A DNA stretch of 64,000 nucleotides from Acetoanaerobium noterae (lineage in GTDB: Bacteria; Bacillota; Clostridia; Peptostreptococcales; Filifactoraceae): NCBI RefSeq assembly GCF_900168025.1, contig NZ_FUYN01000004.1:124001-188000 (forward strand). The letters are read 5' to 3'. The position numbers were made by a program, and so were the translations under genes. Numbering within the stretch: the stretch's first letter is position 1; every line of letters starts with the position of its first letter. Of the stretch, positions 54,107 to 63,395 are shown one piece after another. The notes under the pieces were generated by a model. The model searched no databases, was not told where the DNA came from, and worked only from the letters and a program-made list of their open reading frames with translations.

Positions 54107-55486
54107 TCAACAATGTTTTAATGGAATCTCTAGCTTTACTGTAAGCCCTTTGCTTTCATTTATATAAGCAGAAGCACTCCCACCTAAAAGTACCATGTTT
54201 GTGCTTACGATATAAAGTCCTAACCCATCTCCTTGAGTTTCTTTATGCTCATTGCTTCTATAGTAGGCAGTAAATATTTTATCTAACTCTTCTTGCTTTA
54301 CTCCCATTCCACTATCAGCTACCTCAATTGTAACAGAATTATCTAGTTTTTTTACTGAAATATCTACTTTACCACCATATGGAGTAAATTTATAGGCATT
54401 TGTGAGTAAATTATACACTGATTGATTTATTTTATTTTTATCTGAATGTATTACTAGTTCGTTTGAAAGACTCGATGTAAGCGCAATATTTTTCTTAGAG
54501 TATTGTAAGCTAAGGCTTTTTATAATGTTTTTTATTTCTTTTGTTAAGTCAAGTTCAGATAATTCTACAGATGTATCATCACTATCATCCGTTATTATAT
54601 CTGAAATATTTGTCATCATTTCAGACAAAGTATCTATCTGTTCTAGGCATAGATTTAGATTTTGCTCATCTAATACTATCACTTCATCTATAGCTGCTTC
54701 TATATTTGATTTTAAAATAGTTAGAGGTGTTCTAGTTTCGTGAGAAAGCTTGTCAGCTTTTTCTTTTCTTATTTTGGTCTTAAGTTTTAATCTAGATGCA
54801 AGGTTTAGTAAGGTTAACTGAATTTGTTTGATTTCTACTGTTTCTGAAAGTGCTATATCGACCTGATCATCTTGCTCTATTTTACTTGCATAATAGGCAG
54901 TGTCTATGAGCTGCTTTGAAAACTTAGCACTTACTATCCAAATAATTAATCCCGCAATAATAGCAACTGATATAAAAGCAATAGCTGCTCCACTATATAG
55001 TGCTTTATTAAAAAGCACTGAGGTTTGCCAGTTTTTTACATCTTTATTTCTAATTATTTCAAGATTTCCTATTTTTTGATTTTCATCATTTGAAACATCA
55101 AATATATCTGCCTCAAGCTCCAAACTATCCTCTTGGTTATTTCCAGAGTTCATATGTCCCTGACCCATCGCTCCACTCGAGGTGAAAAGTAGTCTGCCTT
55201 GATTCGAATATATATTTATCTCTACTATAGGGTCACTCATATACGACGATAAAGTCCTTCTATATGCCATCTGTGACATCATCGGTCTTGAACTACTTGA
55301 GCTTTCTTTATCCGCTATTATCTCTTGAGCTATTAGTGATATCCTAGCTATATTTTGATTATACTCCTGCATTATATAGCTATTAAAGTAGTTATCTATA
55401 TATTTACTCGCAATAAAAGACTGTATTAAAACCCCTACGGAAAGTATTGCTATTATAATAATAATGAGTTGATTTTTAATCTTCAT
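54107..55486 (-). CDS. Sensor histidine kinase
   Basis: The 459-aa protein has two membrane helices (about residues 6-26 and 163-185) around an extracytoplasmic sensor domain. A HAMP-like linker, a HisKA domain with H-box LSHETRTPLTIL, and a HATPase domain (N box, GMGVKQEELDKIF, GDGLGLYIV) follow. The phosphate-accepting His is in SHETRTP. ATG 55486 lies 5 bases after GGAGG and overlaps the response regulator gene by 11 bases; the longer frame is not needed. It phosphorylates the OmpR-type partner. The signal is unknown. Confidence 0.92.
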   Translation of the reverse strand: MKIKNQLIIIIIAILSVGVLIQSFIASKYIDNYFNSYIMQEYNQNIARISLIAQEIIADKESSSSSRPMMSQMAYRRTLSSYMSDPIVEINIYSNQGRLLFTSSGAMGQGHMNSGNNQEDSLELEADIFDVSNDENQKIGNLEIIRNKDVKNWQTSVLFNKALYSGAAIAFISVAIIAGLIIWIVSAKFSKQLIDTAYYASKIEQDDQVDIALSETVEIKQIQLTLLNLASRLKLKTKIRKEKADKLSHETRTPLTILKSNIEAAIDEVIVLDEQNLNLCLEQIDTLSEMMTNISDIITDDSDDTSVELSELDLTKEIKNIIKSLSLQYSKKNIALTSSLSNELVIHSDKNKINQSVYNLLTNAYKFTPYGGKVDISVKKLDNSVTIEVADSGMGVKQEELDKIFTAYYRSNEHKETQGDGLGLYIVSTNMVLLGGSASAYINESKGLTVKLEIPLKHC

Positions 55487-56168
55487 CTGAGCCTCCAAAT
55501 ATATATCCAGCTCCATATTTTGTTTTTAAATATTTAGGGTTTTTAGTATCCTCTTCAATCTTGTGACGTATTTTTTTAATATGAGCATCTATAGTTCTAT
55601 CAAAACCATCAAAATCATTGCTAAATGCAAGCTCTATAAGCTGCTCTCTAGATAATATCTGCCTAGGATTTTTAAAAAAAGCATATATTATTTGAAATTC
55701 CTTTGATGTTATATCAATTTCATCTTCATTTTTATATAGCTTTTGTTTATTCAAGTCGAGCTTTAATTCGCCCTCTATTAACACTTGTTTATCTTCTATT
55801 GCTTTATAGGTTCGTTTTAGCATAACCATTACTCTTCTAACTAATTCTTTGGGACTAAAAGGCTTTGTAACATAATCATCTGCTCCATTTTCAAAGCCTT
55901 TTAGTCTATCTACTTCCTCTTGCTTTGCCGTGAGCATAATAACTGGTACGTCTGATATAAGTCTTATTTCTCTTAGTACTTCAAATCCATCGATTGTAGG
56001 CATCATAACATCGGATATGACTAAATCAGGATTTGAATCTCTAAATAAGGCAAGACCTTCTATCCCATCGTTTGCAATTAGGGTAGTATAGCCTTCTTTT
56101 TCCAAATATTTTGCTACTATTTCACTGATATTTTTCTCATCTTCTATTATTAATATTTTAAATGGCAT
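55476..56168 (-). CDS. OmpR/PhoB-family response regulator
   Basis: The 230-aa protein has a receiver domain (about residues 4-117; acidic pair EDEK, phosphoacceptor Asp in LVISDVMMPTIDG, Lys in VTKPFSP) and a winged-helix effector (DITSKEFQIIYAFFKNPRQ, TIDAHIKKIRHKI). It is translationally coupled to the histidine kinase by an 11-base overlap. A lipoprotein gene precedes it on the same strand by 33 bases and may belong to the same unit. Targets cannot be read from sequence. Confidence 0.93.
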   Translation of the reverse strand: MPFKILIIEDEKNISEIVAKYLEKEGYTTLIANDGIEGLALFRDSNPDLVISDVMMPTIDGFEVLREIRLISDVPVIMLTAKQEEVDRLKGFENGADDYVTKPFSPKELVRRVMVMLKRTYKAIEDKQVLIEGELKLDLNKQKLYKNEDEIDITSKEFQIIYAFFKNPRQILSREQLIELAFSNDFDGFDRTIDAHIKKIRHKIEEDTKNPKYLKTKYGAGYIFGGSDED

Positions 56169-56201
56169 TGTAATTTTTCTCCTGTCAAAATCATATATTT
56201 A

Positions 56202-56891
56202 CTATATAGTCCATTCATCGTGTATGATTCCTATGATATAAAGCTGAGAGTTATATTCCTCCATCACTATTCTTAAGCTAGTCCAGTCCATACCCGTATA
56301 CTGTGGATCAAATCCTGTAAAATGAAACTCCACAAACTGAGCATTTGGATATACCTCTTCAATATTATTTATAGTGTTTCCTGTTTGAACTATTTGATTA
56401 TTTCCTACAATATGAGGGTTTGCAAAATCCTGATTATATACGAATCTATCATAGTAATCTGAAAAAATAAGGTCTATTGGTTCTCCTGAGCCGTCATAGC
56501 TTCCCCAAGTATAAATGTCAGAAGAATTCATGTAGGGCTCTAGGTCATTGGCAGTTACTATTATATCATTTGTTTCATCTATATATGCATATGGTGAAAA
56601 TCTTATTCCTTTTTGAGGATGTGCATAGTTTTTAAGTTCATTCATATCTCTTGCTTTTAATATGTTTACTACCTTAGTAGCTAGAGATAAAGATGTCATT
56701 GCACCAGCCTCATTATTTGCGTCCTCATTTAATTGCTCTTCTAAGCTACTAATCTTTTCTTGCAAAATTTTATTCTCATCTTTTAGTGAATCGAGCTCTT
56801 TAGACAAATCCTCTGTATTTTGGGGAGTACAAGCACTAAATATCAGCATGAATATTAAGCCTAAAGCTAAAATAATATTGTTTTTATACAT
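56202..56891 (-). CDS. Lipoprotein with coiled-coil region
   Basis: The 229-aa protein starts with a lipoprotein signal (ILALGLIFMLIFSAC; lipobox FSAC). A coiled coil (about residues 25-60; LSKELDSLKDENKILQEKI) follows, then a globular domain (RFSPYAYIDETND, FHFTGFDPQYTGMDW). It is anchored on the outer face of the membrane and sits directly upstream of the two-component genes, so it may report to the kinase. AGGAGG precedes the ATG but falls inside a hairpin that also ends in six Ts. I do not recognise a named family. Confidence 0.8.
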   Translation of the reverse strand: MYKNNIILALGLIFMLIFSACTPQNTEDLSKELDSLKDENKILQEKISSLEEQLNEDANNEAGAMTSLSLATKVVNILKARDMNELKNYAHPQKGIRFSPYAYIDETNDIIVTANDLEPYMNSSDIYTWGSYDGSGEPIDLIFSDYYDRFVYNQDFANPHIVGNNQIVQTGNTINNIEEVYPNAQFVEFHFTGFDPQYTGMDWTSLRIVMEEYNSQLYIIGIIHDEWTI

Positions 56892-56894
56892 AAA

Positions 56895-56960
56895 AAACCA
56901 ACCTCCTTTTTAGATAATTTACCCTAAAATCATAAATTCATCCAAAATTTAGGTTGGTTT
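56895..56960 (-). promoter_or_regulatory. Hairpin covering the ribosome site of the lipoprotein gene
   Basis: On the complement, AAACCAACCT (56951-56960) pairs with AGGTTGGTTT (56895-56904) around a 46-base loop containing an inner TTTTAG/CTAAAA stem. The 3' arm overlaps the GGAGG ribosome site and leads into six Ts just before the ATG at 56891. It could terminate the GNAT transcript or hold the ribosome site closed. Confidence 0.5.
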
Positions 56961-56976
56961 AAAATTAACTACTTGT

Positions 56977-57831
56977 TTATTTTTTTAGATAATAGAAATA
57001 GTCCATTTTCCAATCTGACCAAGTAATATATCCATTTGCCTTTAAATTTTCTAATAGCTGAGGTTTTTTTAGATTTACAGTAGTATATGGTGTAAATCCA
57101 GTTTTATTTTTTTGATATAGATAATCGCTAAATATCTCTATAGTATCTATATCTTCATCTATAGCCACAAAGCAGGTTTCCACTTTATAGTAGATAATGC
57201 CTTTCTTTCCGTTTATTTCCCAAAAAGCATCTTTTTTTATAAGTATATCGTACAATTCTTCTGTTACATCCATAAAAGTGAAGTCACAGTGAAATACCAT
57301 ATCTCTTGATTTAAAATAATCTAAGTTCATAAACTCCTCTAGTGTAGGCTTCCACCTAGTAACTACAAAAGACTTAGTCGTTATCACTGCATTATTCTCT
57401 TCATACGGCTTCATAACTATCATATGCTGCTGCTCTAATTCAAAGCCTGAGGATTCAAGCATCTTTCGACTAGCTGCATTATTAAGATGAGTACAGGCTC
57501 CTAATTTATTTACTTTCCCTTCTTCAAGATATTTATTTGCCAATTCACTCATATATTCTTGAATTCTTCTTGCTAATTTTTGACCTCTATATTCCTCATG
57601 TACCCTAAGTCCCTCAAGCCATCCCATATGCTCTGGAAGTATAGAAAACTTTGAAATTCCAGCTATTTTATTTTTAGCTTTGTCTATTATACAGAAAAAT
57701 TCTCCTTTTTCATCATCAACCCAGTTATGAAAAACCAATGGCATATAATCAGTTCCATCCCATATGTCTTTGCACATTTCTTTTACTTCCTCGTAATCGT
57801 CATGGGTTAATAGCCTAAATTCGTACTCCAT
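56977..57831 (-). CDS. GNAT-family acetyltransferase
   Basis: The 284-aa protein has an N-terminal GNAT domain (about residues 1-145) with the acetyl-CoA motif LEGLRVHEEYRGQKLARRI and a NNAASRKMLESSGFE end motif. The remaining 140 residues form a second domain with no recognised function (FTFMDVTEELYDILIKK). It would transfer an acetyl group to an amine, with substrate unknown. It ends near a hairpin just ahead of a lipoprotein gene. Confidence 0.85.
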   Translation of the reverse strand: MEYEFRLLTHDDYEEVKEMCKDIWDGTDYMPLVFHNWVDDEKGEFFCIIDKAKNKIAGISKFSILPEHMGWLEGLRVHEEYRGQKLARRIQEYMSELANKYLEEGKVNKLGACTHLNNAASRKMLESSGFELEQQHMIVMKPYEENNAVITTKSFVVTRWKPTLEEFMNLDYFKSRDMVFHCDFTFMDVTEELYDILIKKDAFWEINGKKGIIYYKVETCFVAIDEDIDTIEIFSDYLYQKNKTGFTPYTTVNLKKPQLLENLKANGYITWSDWKMDYFYYLKK

Positions 57832-57999
57832 ATTATGCTCCCCTTTTTCTATGTATAGTTTTGCTTATATAAAATGTTATTTTTGTACGAATTATATTAT
57901 ACCATTATAAAAGTTTTTAGAATATTCAATTTTGATTTTTCTTAGGGACAAAAATACGACATAATGATATAATATTTCGTTGAAAGATGAGGTGTAAAA

Positions 58000-58872
58000 A
58001 TGTCAGAACTAGCAGGAAATGGTTGTGAAGTTTTGGTGCCTTTTAATGAAAGAAGGCCCTTAGATGTAATTGAAAGAAGTATAATAAAAACCTATAGAAA
58101 AGGTATATGGTCAAAATTTTTAAAGGCATTAAATGACTACGAAATGATTCAGCCAGGCGATAGAATTGCTGTAGCTATATCAGGCGGCAAGGACAGCATG
58201 CTTATGGCTAAATTATTTCAAGAGCTTCAAAAATTCAGCAAGATTCCTTTTGAGGTTGAATATATAGCTATGGATCCAGGTTATCATCCAAGCATAAGAG
58301 AGCTTATGATGGATAATTTTAACTATCTTAATATACCAATTAAGGTATTTGAAACTGATATATTTAAAATTGCCGATAAAATAGCCCAAGACTATCCTTG
58401 CTATATGTGCGCAAAAATGAGGAGAGGCGCTCTATATAACAAAACTAAGGAGCTAGGCTGTAATAAGCTTGCTCTAGGACATCACTTTAACGATGTCATA
58501 GAAACAACTATGCTAAATATGCTCTATACAGGAGCATTTAAAACCATGCTACCTAGACTCAAGTCTACAAATTTTGAAGGTTTAGAGCTCATTAGACCTC
58601 TTTACTATGTGGAAGAGGTATTTATTGAGAGATTCACTCAAACAAATGGAATCTGGCCCCTTAACTGTGCCTGTATGGTAGCTGCTAAGAAGACTGGCAG
58701 TAAACGTAAAGAAATGAAAGAGCTTATTGCTAATCTAAAAAAGAATTTTAATAATGTAGATAAATCTATTTTTAAAGCTGCCGAAAATGTGAATTTAGAC
58801 TGCGTTCTAGGCTGGCAACAACACGGTGAAAGCTTTTCCTTTTTAGATGAATTTGATTCAACAGATGAGTAA
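58000..58872 (+). CDS. TtcA-family tRNA thiolation-like ATPase
   Basis: The 290-aa protein has the PP-loop motif VAISGGKDSMLMAK, a CxxC pair in PCYMCAKMRRG and a later NCACMVA. These match the TtcA/TtuA group, which make 2-thiocytidine or 2-thiouridine in tRNA using an iron-sulfur cluster. A weak GATGAGG site lies about 8 bases before the ATG. The gene begins after a 168-base gap and is followed 30 bases later by a DMT transporter. The precise tRNA position modified is not clear. Confidence 0.88.
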   Translation: MSELAGNGCEVLVPFNERRPLDVIERSIIKTYRKGIWSKFLKALNDYEMIQPGDRIAVAISGGKDSMLMAKLFQELQKFSKIPFEVEYIAMDPGYHPSIRELMMDNFNYLNIPIKVFETDIFKIADKIAQDYPCYMCAKMRRGALYNKTKELGCNKLALGHHFNDVIETTMLNMLYTGAFKTMLPRLKSTNFEGLELIRPLYYVEEVFIERFTQTNGIWPLNCACMVAAKKTGSKRKEMKELIANLKKNFNNVDKSIFKAAENVNLDCVLGWQQHGESFSFLDEFDSTDE

Positions 58873-58902
58873 AGATTAAAAAATGAATATTGGGAGGTTT
58901 TT

Positions 58903-59808
58903 ATGAAAAAGAAGGATTTAGTAATGGCTTTAATGGTTGTCATCATATGGGGAGTCAACTTTACTGTTATTAGATTGGGGTTAAACGGTGTGCCTTCTAT
59001 GCTATTGGCAGCACTTAGATATACCTTTGTACTACCTGCTCTCTTTTTTGTTAAGCGTCCTAAGATAGACATGAAATACGCCATCGCCTACGGATTATCT
59101 GTAGGTGTTGGTCAATTTTCATGTCTTTTTTATGCAATGCAAATAGGTATGCCTGCAGGATTATCTTCAATAACTCTACAATCAGCAGCATTTATGACTC
59201 CACTACTTGCTTTTTTATTTCTACATGAATCCATAAAGCCAAAACAAATAATAGGGCTTTTTATAGCTGCTATTGGACTAGCTTTTATTGCAAGCAATGT
59301 TGGCAGTATCACTACTGTTCCTCTTCCTGCACTTTTACTTACATTATCGGCTGCATTTTTCTGGGCTCTATCAAATATTGTGCTTAAATTCGCTTCAAAC
59401 AAAGCTGAAGCATTAGGTGAGAAAATCGATATGCTTGGTGTTGTAGTATGGACTAGCTTAGTCCCTCCTATCCCTCTTTATATTTTTTCATTTATACTAG
59501 ATGGCCCAGATGTTATGCTAAAAACAGTAACTTCTCTTAGCGCAATTTCTATTTTCTCTATTTTCTATTTGGCATTTGGAGCTACTATTTTTGGTTATGG
59601 AACTTGGAGCGTACTTCTTGGAAAATATCCAGCTTCAAAAATAGCTCCTCTTTCACTTATGGTTCCTGTAACTGGACTTCTTAGCTCCCAGATTATTTTA
59701 AAGGAACAGCTATCAACCTCTCAGTGGACTGGAGGCTTCATTATCCTGCTTGGACTTATATTCTCTACTTTAGATATAAAATCATTAATTAAATTTAATA
59801 AGGTATAA
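58903..59808 (+). CDS. EamA/DMT-family transporter
   Basis: The 301-aa protein has about ten predicted helices arranged as two EamA repeats (IIWGVNFTVIRLGLNGVPSML; LSAAFFWALSNIVLKFAS). It resembles YdcZ/RhaT-type drug/metabolite exporters; the carried compound is unknown. GGGAGG lies 6 bases before the ATG. It follows the TtcA gene and precedes an ArsB/NhaD-type carrier with a 110-base gap. Confidence 0.9.
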   Translation: MKKKDLVMALMVVIIWGVNFTVIRLGLNGVPSMLLAALRYTFVLPALFFVKRPKIDMKYAIAYGLSVGVGQFSCLFYAMQIGMPAGLSSITLQSAAFMTPLLAFLFLHESIKPKQIIGLFIAAIGLAFIASNVGSITTVPLPALLLTLSAAFFWALSNIVLKFASNKAEALGEKIDMLGVVVWTSLVPPIPLYIFSFILDGPDVMLKTVTSLSAISIFSIFYLAFGATIFGYGTWSVLLGKYPASKIAPLSLMVPVTGLLSSQIILKEQLSTSQWTGGFIILLGLIFSTLDIKSLIKFNKV

Positions 59809-59918
59809 GAAGTATAGGCTACTTCATACTTTGAGAGATGTTATTTTTTTATCTAATTTGACACTTCACATTTTTGAAGGTATCATCATATTTGAAATTT
59901 GACAGATAAGGATGTGAT

Positions 59919-61196
59919 GTGTTGTTTGCAAGTGCAACTGCAATACCAATTACTATTTTTTTAGTTATTTACGGTATTATTATCTCGGAAAAAATCAATC
60001 GTACGGCTATCTCACTCTTTGGGGCTATTGTTATGATTATCCTAGGTATCTTAAATCAGGAACAGGCAATAGAGCACATTGATTTTAATACCATAGGTCT
60101 TTTAGTAGGTATGATGATTATTGTTAATATTTTAAAACGAACAGGTGTATTTGAGTACTTAGCAATAAGAGCCGCAAAAAAAGCTAAAGGCGACCCATGG
60201 AAAATACTTGTTTTATTTGCAATTATAACTGCTTTTTCTTCAGCATTTCTGGATAATGTTACTACAATTTTATTAATTGTACCAGTGACCTTAGTTATCA
60301 CTGATACACTTGACACGAACCCTATTCCATTTATGTTTACTGAGATACTAATAGCTAATATTGGAGGAACTGCTACTCTTATAGGTGACCCTCCAAATAT
60401 AATGATAGGGAGTGCAACTGGTCTTGGCTTTGTGGACTTTATCGTCAATCTAGCCCCAGTGGTTATCGTTATTTCAGTAGCAACTTTATTTTTACTTAAG
60501 CTAATTTATAAGGATTTTTTAAAGGCAAAGGATGAAAACAAGCAAAAAATAATGAAAATGGACGAAACAATAACTATAAAGGATACACTACTTTTAAAAA
60601 AGAGCTTAATAGTATTATTTATCACCATTCTAGGATTTATGGTTCATTCTCAGTTTCATTTAGAATCAGCAACTATTGCTCTTGGAGGGGCTGCACTGCT
60701 ACTGGTTATAAGTAAAATAGATCCCGAGGAAATATTGTTCGAAGTAGAATGGACAACAATTTTCTTCTTCATGGGATTATTTATTCTAGTTGGCAGTCTA
60801 GTCGAGGTCGGAGTTATAGATAATCTTGCAAAAAAAATGCTAGAGCTTACAAAAGGTAATTTGTTTGTAACTACTCTTACTATTTTGTGGGTATCAGCAA
60901 TTGCCTCCGCATTTTTAGACAATATTCCTTTCGTAGCAACTATGATACCTCTTATTAAAGCAATGACAGCTTCTGGACAATTAGATGCAAATCCTTTATG
61001 GTGGGCACTTGCACTAGGAGCGTGTTTGGGTGGAAATGGTACTATAATCGGAGCCTCTGCAAATGTTATTGTTACGGGTATAATGGCAAGAGAAGGACGT
61101 CCTGTAAGTTTTATGAGTTTTATGAGAATTGGTTTCCCTATGATGATTGTTTCGATTATAATTTCTACTATTTACCTAATACTTTTTTATGTATAA
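59919..61196 (+). CDS. ArsB/NhaD-superfamily (SLC13-like) anion or Na+/H+ transporter
   Basis: The 425-aa protein has about twelve helices in the ArsB/NhaD layout with two repeats. Repeat signatures are SAFLDNVTTILLIVPVT and SAFLDNIPFVATMIPLI, and GTATLIGDPPNIMIGSA and GGNGTIIGASANVIVTGI. Family members move arsenite, citrate or Na+ against H+. The start is GTG 59919, 6 bases after AAGGA. No ars genes are nearby, so the ion is not decided. It is a single gene. Confidence 0.88.
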   Translation: MLFASATAIPITIFLVIYGIIISEKINRTAISLFGAIVMIILGILNQEQAIEHIDFNTIGLLVGMMIIVNILKRTGVFEYLAIRAAKKAKGDPWKILVLFAIITAFSSAFLDNVTTILLIVPVTLVITDTLDTNPIPFMFTEILIANIGGTATLIGDPPNIMIGSATGLGFVDFIVNLAPVVIVISVATLFLLKLIYKDFLKAKDENKQKIMKMDETITIKDTLLLKKSLIVLFITILGFMVHSQFHLESATIALGGAALLLVISKIDPEEILFEVEWTTIFFFMGLFILVGSLVEVGVIDNLAKKMLELTKGNLFVTTLTILWVSAIASAFLDNIPFVATMIPLIKAMTASGQLDANPLWWALALGACLGGNGTIIGASANVIVTGIMAREGRPVSFMSFMRIGFPMMIVSIIISTIYLILFYV

Positions 61197-61291
61197 AATA
61201 TATATAAATGAATTTTTACACAAAATTTTTTGTAAGATAAAACTTATGCTCTTATATATATTGTAAATAGTATCTAGAAGGGAGACTTAAT

Positions 61292-61777
61292 ATGAAAAAA
61301 TACATAATTAGCACAGAAGCTGCTCAGCATGCAATGAAGTTAACTCAAATGGGTGCGAATGTAAAACAGGTAAGTGGCAAATTATGCTACGTATCGTTTG
61401 ATTTAGGTTATATGACACTAGAATATGTATATAACATAAATGCTAAAGGCAAGTATTTCTTAGAAAGAATAAAACCCTACCCACTTCCTATCAAAGCTTA
61501 TGATAATGAGGATGACGTAATTGATATAATAGAAATAGATGTAGAGCAGTTTAGAAATGCCGCTAACTCATCTCATGTAAGTGAGTTCATTACAATAAGC
61601 AACAAACTACATGAAACTATTAAGAAATTTGAAGATTTGTTTCTATATTATAATGTACCAGCAGAACAAATTAGCCTTTTATTAAAAGAGGTTGATGAAA
61701 TGAACGATACTATAATGGAAACAAAAGCAAACAGTAAACGAGTTTACACAAAAAAAGAGCCAGAGACTCTAAAGTAA
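61292..61777 (+). CDS. Hypothetical protein, 161 aa
   Basis: A soluble protein without a recognised domain. An N-terminal region (AAQHAMKLTQMGANVKQVSG) is followed by a mixed strand/helix part and a C-terminal basic tail (SKRVYTKKEPETLK). A GAAGGGAG site lies 8 bases before the ATG. It follows the ArsB/NhaD-like carrier gene by 95 bases and ends before a long hairpin. It is likely an intact gene; function unknown. Confidence 0.65.
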   Translation: MKKYIISTEAAQHAMKLTQMGANVKQVSGKLCYVSFDLGYMTLEYVYNINAKGKYFLERIKPYPLPIKAYDNEDDVIDIIEIDVEQFRNAANSSHVSEFITISNKLHETIKKFEDLFLYYNVPAEQISLLLKEVDEMNDTIMETKANSKRVYTKKEPETLK

Positions 61778-61815
61778 ATTGTTATATGCTCGACACATTA
61801 TTATGTGTAAAAATT

Positions 61816-61904
61816 AAAGCAGCCTATTGTTAGCTCCTGTGTTACTAAAATAGAGTTAATCTATTTTTTAGTAATACAGGAGCTTTATACAATAAAACTG
61901 CTTT
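61816..61904. terminator. Long imperfect inverted repeat between convergent genes
   Basis: AAAGCAG (61816) to CTGCTTT (61904) encloses TATTGT/ACAATA and a near-perfect stem AGCTCCTGT-TTACTAAAATAGA. Together these make arms of about 40 bases with small bulges. It lies between a plus-strand hypothetical gene and the minus-strand antiporter. A bidirectional terminator is the simplest reading; T-runs are modest. Confidence 0.6.
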
Positions 61905-61919
61905 ATTTATTTTATAATA

Positions 61920-63194
61920 TTAGCCTAATAATGGCTTTAGTTTCTTTTCTCTTTCAAAATCTTCATTTGGCTCCAATAAGCCTAGTTTGTCTGCAAACAT
62001 TTTTGTAGTGCTCGCTTGTATTAGAAGCGTTACAAGTATTGTCATAAATACTGCAGATGAAATGATATCACTATATGGCATTTTCATAGCTACGATTATT
62101 GATGATAAAGCAGCTGGTATAACGCCTGTCTCTCTCACCCACATTATAAACATAAGCTCTTTTGATGACCATTTTACTTTTCTATCAGGTAAAGTACATA
62201 TTAATACTGATATAGGTCTAGCTACAAGCATAAGAAGTAATACAAATACAAGTGACTGCTGCCAGTATTTCGCAAGGCTTACAAAATCAACATGTGTTCC
62301 AAGAAGTACAAATATTGACATTCTCATTAAAAGTGCCACTGTTTCTCTAAAATGCATTTGGGAAACGAAATCAGTTTCTGGAACCCAAAGCTTAAATACT
62401 TTTTTATTTCCGCAAATAAGCCCCGTAACAAATGTAGCCATGTAGCCACTTCCTCCTAGCTCTTCAGCTAGTACAAATGATGTCGCTACTGTAACTAGTG
62501 AAAGTATAGGTGCAAAATCATGGAAGTATCCATATTTTGTGTCTGAAATTAAAATTGAGAATAAAACTCCTACAGCTACTCCTACAGCTATTCCTCCAAA
62601 AATCATAACTCCTAGTGTCTTTAGGTTAGCTGTTAGGCTAAATGTTCCTGAGTTTATTACTGCAAGTATAGCTACAACTAAGATTGCACCTACTGCATCA
62701 TTAAATGCTGACTCACTTATAACTGTTTGCTTTACTCTTTCTTTTATTTTTATCTTCTTAAATACAGGAACTAAGGTTGCCGGATCAGTTGAAGCTACTA
62801 CAGCACCAAGTAAAAGTCCATATATCATTGGAATTTTAAAAATATATATTGCTGCAAAACCTACTACTGCCGCTGAAATAACCACTCCTAGTGTAGACAG
62901 CAGGGAAACTGAAGTTTTTATATCATTTAATACTCTTAGCTTAACCTCTCTTCCCCCTTCATACAAAATGAAAGCTGAACCAAAGGTTAAAATCAACTGA
63001 TTTCCAAGTGGATAATGGTCTATACTTACAAGATTTAATACTGATGGTCCTATGATAATTCCAGCCAATAAATAAAGCACCACATCTGGTACTTTTATTA
63101 CTTCACTTATTCTGGCAAATAGCATAGCAGTAATTACTAAGATTACAAACATAACTAAAATTTCACTAGTCATAATCATTGCTTGAGTCTGCAT
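61920..63194 (-). CDS. CPA-family cation:proton antiporter
   Basis: The 424-aa protein has about twelve helices and CPA1-type motifs: GAVVASTDPATLVPVF (the DP of the ion site) and SESAFNDAVGAILVV (the ND pair). It exchanges Na+ or K+ for H+ across the membrane. GGAGG lies 8 bases before ATG 63194. There is no C-terminal TrkA domain, so it is a short form. Its promoter shares a symmetric -10 with a divergent small-RNA candidate. Confidence 0.9.
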   Translation of the reverse strand: MQTQAMIMTSEILVMFVILVITAMLFARISEVIKVPDVVLYLLAGIIIGPSVLNLVSIDHYPLGNQLILTFGSAFILYEGGREVKLRVLNDIKTSVSLLSTLGVVISAAVVGFAAIYIFKIPMIYGLLLGAVVASTDPATLVPVFKKIKIKERVKQTVISESAFNDAVGAILVVAILAVINSGTFSLTANLKTLGVMIFGGIAVGVAVGVLFSILISDTKYGYFHDFAPILSLVTVATSFVLAEELGGSGYMATFVTGLICGNKKVFKLWVPETDFVSQMHFRETVALLMRMSIFVLLGTHVDFVSLAKYWQQSLVFVLLLMLVARPISVLICTLPDRKVKWSSKELMFIMWVRETGVIPAALSSIIVAMKMPYSDIISSAVFMTILVTLLIQASTTKMFADKLGLLEPNEDFEREKKLKPLLG

Positions 63195-63215
63195 TTAAGA
63201 TACCTCCATTTATAA

Positions 63216-63264
63216 TTGCTTTATGAACAAATGAAAGTATACTCTCATGCAAGTTAAATAGCAA
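63216..63264. promoter_or_regulatory. Divergent promoter pair sharing a symmetric -10
   Basis: AGTATACT (63236-63243) is self-complementary and acts as a -10 for both directions. On the minus strand TTGCTA (63259-63264) lies 17 bases away; on the plus strand TTGCTT (63216-63221) lies 16 bases away. The minus side serves the antiporter, the plus side would start an RNA near 63250. Confidence 0.5.
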
Positions 63265-63356
63265 AATCGATTAAAGCTTGGATTAGACTAATATATACTG
63301 AAAATGTTAAAGGATATCGATTTCCTCCCATTGGTTCTAATCCAAGCTCTTTTTTT
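63250..63356 (+). ncRNA. Candidate small RNA ending at an intrinsic terminator
   Basis: A strong terminator, 13-bp stem AGCTTGGATTAGA/TCTAATCCAAGCT (63275-63287 with 63336-63348), is followed by seven Ts (63350-63356) on the plus strand. No plus-strand gene lies upstream to need it. A promoter-like pair starts about 25 bases before the stem, giving a predicted RNA of about 107 nt. No family is recognised. Confidence 0.4.
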
Positions 63357-63395
63357 CTTTGATTATCTCTGTTTTTCTATTATTTTTCATATATA

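Noticed and set aside
63330-63350. Possible tRNA T-arm (GGTTCTAATCC).
   Set aside because: It is the 3' arm of the terminator hairpin and lacks the rest of a tRNA.
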